Below are positions 12,701 through 21,700 of a stretch of DNA of 64,000 bases, piece by piece. Positions within the stretch are counted from its first letter, which is position 1. The number at the start of each line of letters is the position of its first letter. Where the stretch lies: contig JAYGXS010000002.1 of the NCBI GenBank assembly GCA_036362985.1, forward strand, positions 95,278,687-95,342,686. Reading direction: 5' to 3'. The stretch comes from Ligula intestinalis. Taxonomy: Eukaryota > Platyhelminthes > Cestoda > Diphyllobothriidea > Diphyllobothriidae. The notes below the pieces were generated by a model. That model searched no databases. It was given only the letters and a program-made list of their open reading frames with translations, and had not been told where the DNA came from. Position numbers and translations under genes: made by a program.

Positions 12701-15700
12701 GCTTTTCGAGCTCAGCGACGCTATCCTCGAGGGCTTCAATCAACAGAAGCCCGCTTCGCGGACCGTGGCAGTCTCAATTGACCTGTCACGAGCCTTTGAC
12801 TGCGTCCGCCACGATCAGCTTCTGCAGGACTTGGTCTCATTGAACGTCCCGACTGGCCTGGTCCGATGGTTGGCGGCTTACATCCGTGGCCGTCACGATC
12901 GTGTCCTCTTCCGGGGCGCTCTCTCCAAGCCCCGTAAGCAGTCCTGTAGCGTCCCTCAAGGCTCTGTGCTCAGCCCGACACTCTTTAACATCTACATGCG
13001 AGAGCTCCCACTCCCCCGGGCACCTGTGCAAGAGGTATCCTATGCGGACGACATTACGTTCTTCTGCCGGCACCATGACATCGATCAGGCTGCACAGCTC
13101 CTCACGGAGTTCATGCCTGTTGTCGAAAACTTCCTCACCCAGCGCGGAATGACGATCTCGGCAGCCAAGTCGTCCGTAACTGTTTTTACGCTCGATCCGA
13201 AGGAGTTCAATCGTCATCCGGTCATCACCGTCAATGGGGCGTCCTTACCGCTCGTCCGCAAGCCCAAACTCCTTGGTGTGCGTTTTGATCCGCTCTTCAC
13301 GTTCGCAGACCATGCCAGGGAGACCGCAAGCAAAGTAAGCCGCTGCACCAAGGTCCTCAAGGCTCTAGCAGGCACATCCTGGGGCTGTGCGAAAGAGACT
13401 CTGTCGACTGCTTTCAAGGCGCTGGCCAAGCCGCACCTCACTTATGCGGCATCAATCTGGTCTCCTACGATGAGCTCTTCCAGCCTCCGCCGCCTCCAGT
13501 CAGCCCAAAACGCTGCCCTCCGCACGATCACGGGTTGCTATAAAATGTCGCCTATAGATTATCTTCATGCGGAGGCTTCTGTTCTACCGGTCGCCCATCA
13601 CAACACTCTCCTTAGCCAGCAGTTCTGGTGGAGTTGTTCGCAACCCGGCCATCCCAATCATCACCGTTGCACCGCTCCCGAGCCCTGCCGCAACGTCCGG
13701 CCGTCTATTCGAGCACTCCACAAGGAAGCTGTTGCCTCGTCTCTCGCGGATCTACCTGTTGATAGCTCTGCCACCAAGACAGGCTTCCAGCGTCTCCACC
13801 AGAGATTCGTTGTCGAGGAGAAACGAGGTTATCGTCCCCCGGTCCTTTTGGGTGGCTATCCACCTCCGATCGCGGCCTCGGAACGACATCTCCCGAGGGT
13901 CACTCGCTGTACTCTGGCGCAGCTACGCAGTGGCTACTGTATGCTCCTTCGCAAGTACCAGCACCGGCTCGACCCATCCATACCCGACTGCTGTCCCGAC
14001 TGCGGCGTCTCGCCGCATGACTGCCGTCATCTGTTCGCCTGCAGTTCTCGGCCAGGCACCCACCTCACTCCCGCGGACCTGTGGCTCAAGCCGGTCGAGG
14101 TTGCGGCTTTTCTCCGTCTCCCAACTACTCCCAGTTTGGATTCCGGCGGGGATTCCTGATCCAACTATGGGCTACGACACACACACACTCCCTTGCCTTT
14201 CATCATCTTTCTCCACAATGCTGTCGCCCTCCCCCCGCTACCTCGACCCGCTGAGATGAAGACCAGGGACTGCCCTTGTGGTGGATAGGGAAAGATGCTG
14301 TCCATCCCCCCCCTCGCCCCCTGTCGCGCTGGCGTTTCAAACCAATAGGATGCCGCATGAACTGCCTACTGAAGTCACATCCAACCGGCGGGCGCCCCCT
14401 CCCCCTCCCCCTAGCACGCACACGCTTTCCCAAGACTGGTTTCGCTCTGCGTGGCGTTGTTGTTGAACTTGTTTTGTTCCCTTGCCTAGGGTCAGGCGAT
14501 TTGGCCGAATCCGTTTGTTCCAAACTGTCTGTATCCATTGTTGAGGTTTGTTCTTAGTTTATCCTTTACTATTTTTGCTTTATAGTATCGTACTACTTTG
14601 ATAGTTATTATCATTGGATTTAACGTACGCGTGACTGCTAGATGCAGAGTCAGAGGAGTCAAGAAAGACGAAGAACCTTGACTGGAGGATTCTTCTCGTT
14701 GTTTGCCTTTACACTTTCTACAGCGCATCGACGGGAATAGATGTGCCACGATAGTATTTCCGTACAGAATTCAAAGGGCACGAAGGATGTGAACTAATAT
14801 AAAGGGTTCCAACACGCTGTATAGGGAAGTGCAGAAAAAGAACTATACCTATGTCTGCGGACTACCGATTGTGGTGTTGGTTAATGCGTTAAACGGATGC
14901 AGATGGGACTTCTAACGAGAACTGTGGACTAAATATAGAGCATGGGGATGCAACCATGTGGGCCAGCTGTGCACTTCCGTATTATCATTGCTAATGTCTG
15001 GACTTGCTGGCTGTCAGGCCATCTAGCAGAGCTCAGCAGCTGACATGTGATGATGTATGTTCTGTGTCTGCTTTCAGACAAGTCGACAATGTACACTGTT
15101 ACGGAGGCGGGAGCCCCCGTGCATTCACGGCAGTCGGCAAAAAAGGCCGCCCGGGGTACGCCACGCTGTCATGCCAGACGCCCACGCCTACGCATACGCC
15201 ATGAGCCAAGAAAACCATTGCCTATCAGGACCACTCTCTTGCCTTCTTCTGCCTATTAGTCGGTATCTAAATACTGGGCAGTAACAACTGGCGATGCCGA
15301 ACTAACTGGGCTATAACACACATGAATACAAAGAAGACAGAACAGACAGGTAGAGGCTGAAAGTCCTCGCATAATCAACATGTTGTACAGTGACTTCAGA
15401 GGAAGGCACAAGTTTAATTTAGAAAACAACAGACAAAAAACTGCTAGGGAAGACGTTTTCATGGCTTTAATTGGAGCAAACTGGTAAAAAAAATCGTGTC
15501 CGCGAAAGTATTGTTGTAAAAATACCGAAAAAGTACTAAAATTGGCTCTTGAAAAGAAGTTAAATTGGCAGAAGAAATAGTTACCGTGACATTGACATCA
15601 CTTCACTGTTGATGCTGCCGAAGACGGAGGCACCGACAAGGATAGGCATCGCGTGGGCGATCCATGGCATGGCTCGATTTGCAAAGAGCTGAAAGGTTGA

Positions 15701-18700
15701 ATAATAATTGGAAGGTAAGGTTAAGCACGGCTGGTGTTCGGGTAAGTGACTCCTCGCACATGGAGAAACGAATGGCCTCTACAGATTGACTAGGCACTGG
15801 CGGGTACGGAATCGAAATGTAGATGGTACAAACTTGCAGTAAAGAGGCTAGCTTGACCATCCGCTTTAATTACGCCATTGACTGGGTTCTCGGGAAGGCC
15901 CTACAGGACAATGACGGCATTGAGCTTGCACCCGAGCGCCGGTTGACTGACCTCGACTATGCTGAGGATATCGCTTTACTACCTTCGAGCTTTGTCGATC
16001 TACAGACTATGGTTTCAAGGGTGAACGAGGTCGCGAAATCAGTCAGTTTGTCGATAAACGCTGGGAAGACGTAAGTATTTTCTTGCTGCATCCCTGCTCA
16101 AGAGAAGGCACCTCTCGAGGTTAGTGGCTGTCAGCGTGAAGAAGTAGACAGTTTCCAATACCTCGCAGCGAGGTTGCTGTCGAATGGACATAGCAAGGAT
16201 GACATTGTCTCCCGAATTGATGCAGCACAAAGAGTTTTCCCCAGCTTTCGAAAGTGCCTATGGACCCGACACGATATTTCTATTAACACAAAGTTCCGCG
16301 TGTACCGTGCATCTTTGCTGTTCGTTCTCCTATACAGATGCGAATGCTGGGCTATGTGCGTGGAAGATGAAAGGAAACTGGAACTCTTTGAACACTATTG
16401 CTTGAGGAACATCCTTTGAGTGAAGTACACCGACTTCATCTCAAATGAGACCGTCCGCAATCGCTGCGACAAAATCACAAGGATATTCCAGGCCATTCAA
16501 GAAAGACGACTAAGGTGGTTTGGACACGTTCTGCGTCGTCAACCTCACGAACTCAGTATTATTGCTCTCGACTTGAACCCGTTACCTTATTGGAAACGTC
16601 GAAGAGGGAGTCAGCTCAAAACCTGGCTTCAGTTAATCCCTCGGGGCATGGAAGTGGTTATTGGACCTTCGGTATTCGGTCCCCGGTGCTGGCGAAAAGA
16701 ATAAAGCGAACTGTCCAGGTCTGCGGCCACGGATCCTCGCACGTGGCATCATTGAGGCCGGCTAGATCAGCCATGATCGCCGCCGAAACAGGTAAAAGTA
16801 AGTTAGTTTGCCTTTCCCTTTTTTCGCATAGGTCTACCTTTACCTTCCATGTACTATATATCCCATGAAACGCTGGACATTGAGCCAGAAGGCAGCTTGA
16901 ACAACATTTCTTATTGTCAAAAAAGAAACTTGATAACGATCGACAACAGTGGGGGTAATGAGCAGGTGCCATACGCGAGCGCATTTGTGGTTAATCCACT
17001 AGTTGATGAGCCTACAGCTCACTAGCCAGTTGGTCCTAGTACTTAGCCCTGAGTAACGTACACATAGAAAGCTCGAAAGGACTTAGGGAGCTGACCGCCA
17101 AAAATCATTTAACGTCTTCTGTACAAAAGGACCAGAACTTACCACAGCCACGGCAGCCGATCCCTCACCAGAGCCAAGCAATTCGAAGGGAGAAAGGACC
17201 GCGAGGTAAGCAACATTTGCTAGCATGTATAAGCCCGTTACGAGGCCCAGTCCAAGCACGATCGCAAGAGGAAGATTCCTAGAAGGGAAGAAATCGAGAT
17301 TAAAAACAATGAAATGAAGTTGCATTCCGAGTTCGGAGTGAACAACACAGGCTTAAATGACAAGTGCCACTAACATGCAACGATTGCCAGTCATTTTTCC
17401 AGCTTTAATTAAAAATACCTGGCCATTTCTAAACATATCTTCTGAATGCTCTGCTCAGTTGCTAGTGTTTCCGATGTTTTTTTAGCTGAAATTTTAAACA
17501 GCGACACTTTAAAACGGTCAAGCTTTTTGCTGATCGCATCTTTAGCGAGGTTGCTCGCCCTCTCCACTCTGAACTAATGACTGCGAAGTCTTCCCATACT
17601 ATGTGCCAAAGCTTCCGTCACATGTCTTGTCGTACATCGGCATATCAGCACTCGGTACTCCCATTCCTAGCACGCTACCTCACGTATGAAGAAACGGAAA
17701 TTGAGAAATTGAATGCTGACTTGTCTCCATAACAGACCTGAATATCGTGTGAACCTTTAACCTTGAGTATTATATGGCTTTTAACTGTACCTTATCTATT
17801 GCCATTCGTGAATGGGGCTATTTTTGCCGAATATTTTGGATATTACCTTCGAAATAAAGCATTTCTCTCTCTCTCTCTCCCTATCTCAGACCTCCTGGGA
17901 GACTTCAGAAGCTTCCGGAGACAATAATAGCAAACAGTATGCAGTAGGGTACTCGAGAAAGCACAACCTCCTTAAATGCTACGAATCACATGCGAAAATA
18001 AGTAAAATGCGGCTTCAACCGAGTTGCCAGACCGTAGAATACTCTGTTACTGGAAACGACTAGATAGTGATGGAATTTTAGCAATCACACGAATCTATGT
18101 CAGGAAAACAAATACCAGCAGTGAGAATAAATGCTAATACTGGGACGGAATGGAGGTAACAGCAGCGTCATCCGCCCAGCCCCGGCTACGCACGTCATCA
18201 GCATCAAAATTGATGCTTGATGACGACGACGAACAAGCTTGCGATCTGCTCCTTGGAAAACACAGGCTACACGTAATCTACGTTATTCTGTAACGATGCC
18301 ATCAATTGACTTCCTGAAGCAAACACAAGTGACAGACGACGATCTGGCTCCCTGCCTCCATGGGACAGTCAAGACAGTGCAATAGGTGTCCAGTGAAAAA
18401 AACATACCGGGAGTTGACTCAATTCCACTTGAAATTTTAAAACACGGCGAGATCCAACTCACAGGGACAAGCTTGTTTTCTTAAAATATACCTGAGAATG
18501 CAAGGAGAGCCAGCGACTTTTAGAAAACTAAATACCATCTTCCTTCTCAAAATTACAAGCAAACGGTCCATAAAAGTCTAGCTCTATCACCTGAACATAC
18601 ATCAGCAGTAAGTATGCGCCTTCAGGAAATATCAGAAGACCACGGAAATGATCTTGGCGAACTACCAACTGAAGAAAGAGTGCTAGGAAAAGCGGAAAAA

Positions 18701-21700
18701 TCGTCACATCACCACCCATGGGCGGAAGAACTCCAACATGGGGAATCACGAAGGAGTCTGGATGTCCGGAGCAGTTCACGCGAATGACTAGACACCTAAC
18801 CGATAAGATGACCTTTTTCACAGAAAGCAGATCCGTTTTTGAAGCCTTCGCAGCGATTCGTTAGTTTTGGCAATGTTCTAGCTTAAAATCTCTTCAGTCT
18901 CCGGTTCTTGGCCATGTTGAGGAAGGCCTCCTGCGAGAGGTGGCCAGAACTAAAAACACAAATTACCGAACTAATGGACAGTTGCTCGAAATCAGACGCA
19001 TGAAGGCGCCTCTGATAAGCTCAAAGGCTACTGTTCATGACTGTGCACTTAATACCATATGACAGTAGGGGAGCTAAGACCCTATCGCGTCCAGTTGCTC
19101 CAACTGTGGATTGCTAAGCAGCAAAGAGAAGACAGTGGTAATGGACCAACCCCGGATCAGTGCTAATTGAACTTCCCTCCCGTCTGTAGACCACTTCGCG
19201 TGGTTAGGAGGCATTATTCTTGTAGGCATCAACATAAACGACGAATTCGCAAGTCAGATCTCCGGAGCCAGTAGGGTTAGAACCACCGCGACATAATTCA
19301 CAACACCAAACTCAGGGTATATCGGGCTGTTGTCCCGATAGCGCTATTGCACGGGGCAGAGGCATGCACTGCATACAAGAGCCAAACAAAAAAATTCAAC
19401 CATTTTTACTTCAACACTCCCGACAACAGTGAAGGTGCCGTGACAGAGAGGGATCACAGGCACCGAGATCCTGCTCAAGCGAATATTTTACGGCCACACC
19501 AGTAGGGGTAGCTCGCAAGAAAGGTGGACAAAAGTGCTGACTTTCTTGAGCCTAACAGGACTGACACCGACACGCGGTCATTTTAAGGACTGAAAGGTCA
19601 GGCTGTAACAGTTCCTTTTTGATTTGGTTGCAAAGGCACTCTGAACAGCAAGACAGCTGGAACTTTTCGCCAAAAATAGGGCATCGCACATACACGAAAC
19701 AGAAAAAAGAGCGTGTTGCACGCGTAGACAAGGAGTGTCGGACCAGATTTAGAGCAAGTCTGCTACATTGTAGACTAATTCACCGGCAAATTATCGCTTG
19801 TGGCTACACTATCAAAGACAACATTGGACACCGTTGTCTGCAATTATCAAACTGGCGTGCCCGCAGCTCTACTGATAAGGTCATCGGTAAGCAGACTCCC
19901 AAACCAGTAAACCGATAGCCTTCCGAATGAGGTCGGAGCGTCGAAAAAAAAACACAGGGATGGGAGGCAGTCCACCCCAGGCTAGCTTTCACAGTTTTTC
20001 AAACAATTTTCACAAAAAGGTTCAGTAGGCTGCAATGTTCGTCGCCGTCGCACAAACTGAGACTCTGCCAGCTACTGCATTTTTTACAACAACAACAGAC
20101 GAATAAACTTGATCAGTCTCATACTTCAACGGTTATTATGGCGTAGATGCTAATATAGCGTTGATTTATTTTACACAAAAATGTAATGATGAAAAAAGAT
20201 GTTATAAATAAATGGTCCCGATGGTGTCATGAAGAACAGAAAAGGGTTAGCTTCTACAAGCCAAACAAAAATACCCGGTTCCCTAATTCAAAAACTGAGG
20301 AATTGAAGCTTAAATCAAAAGGATAAGCTCACCGTCCAGGATTGTCCATCTCTTCGACCAGGAAATTGAGGTAGTTCCTAAATAAAACACGTATGTCAGT
20401 CAAAGGGCTTTGGTAGCAGAGGAGGAAACCAAGAACTCTGCCACTATTTTCACAGAAGGGCTTGCGCACAAGACGGATAGCCATAAGGATTTAATACCTA
20501 CTTATTCGTAAGTTGAGCGGACAGAGCTACCAAGAAACCTTTGAAATAACAACCAAGCCCAAGCACTATGCTACAAATTTGCTAATTTGACGATTAGTAA
20601 CATACAGATATTCGCGGTAAGTTAAATATAGGACATCTCGTGAAGAATAAACGGAAGTAGGGGCATGAATGCTGCTGCAAACCCCACTACTTAGTACAAT
20701 GTAATGAAGGTGATTTAACGAAGAAAACAAATGTAAGCAGGTTAAGGAACACAGTCGAGTTGCTAACAGAAAGTGGGAGGATCAGTGAAAACCTCGAAAG
20801 CTCAAAAGGTCCTTAATATTCTTCTAATTGAAAAGTCATTTATTAAAATTCAGCAATATAAACGTCAAGGGTCACAAGTGACCCATACCTATAATGCAGT
20901 ACCTAAGAATAGGTTGTTCGGGTGGAACAAAACAGTTTTTTTTCGTGTAATTTAACACATGTCCGAATCCATCTTCGAGATACAAGGATTCCTTTTGGGT
21001 TTGCGAAGAGTACCTTAATCGTTTAAAGTCGGGAGAGAGAAGAGCACCGCCTAAAAGCGCCTATATGACGACATTGGTGCTTAGGTGCCTCAGATGGCCA
21101 AGCTTAACTCAGTCAATAAGTGAAGCACGTTTCTACGAGTGTTAGTAAGTGTTCATTCAAAGAAACAAAAATCAAGGTTGTTGCCTGAATACCTTGTAAT
21201 TAATAATCTGAAAATTACCAATTTTCAGTCAAAATATTATACGGAGGAACAAACTTTCCTCAAATAATATGTATTAGAAGAATAATTATTGGAAAAGTAA
21301 CGTTATGTAAAAACTGTGAAATTGTGAATTGTGGTGACGCACCAGCCCGAGAATGCCCAAAAACCTTGATAAAATGCTAGTGCGAGTAAGCCTGGTGATG
21401 TAGCCGATCCTTCAAAAGGGTTTTCAAAGCTCTCCAGATGCCCTAAAATAGAGAGAGAAATAAACTGATCTGATCTGCCGAGAAGAACTTATTTTATTCA
21501 GCTTCCAACTGATGTCAATTTGGGTGAGGCGAGGCACATAAAAACAAAAAAAATGTTCCTTGCTGCGCTCAGCCTTGTGCTTTATTCTTTCCCTGGTGAA
21601 ATACTACCAGTTCTCCCGTTGCTAATCAGTAAGTATTGGGATAGGAAATAAGTACAAAATCATGACGAGTAAAAGAAAACCTTTGAATGGTTAATACAGC

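Larger units (their letters stand above)
10440..14560 (+). mobile_element. Near-complete non-LTR retrotransposon (I/jockey-type) with 2A-like motif and PHD-like finger
   Basis: The element carries one long reading frame from about 10458 to 14159, interrupted only by a TAG at 10932-10934, then a pyrimidine-rich 3' region. The coding part is clearly richer in G and C than the surrounding AT-rich introns. It sits in intron 6 of the transporter gene in the opposite orientation to that gene. Both ends were set by composition and coding content, because I found no target-site duplication. Confidence 0.8.

Noticed and set aside
13567..14259. A second protein overlapping the LINE C-terminus
   Set aside because: It is an alternate frame of the GC-rich reverse-transcriptase ORF, with no domain of its own.
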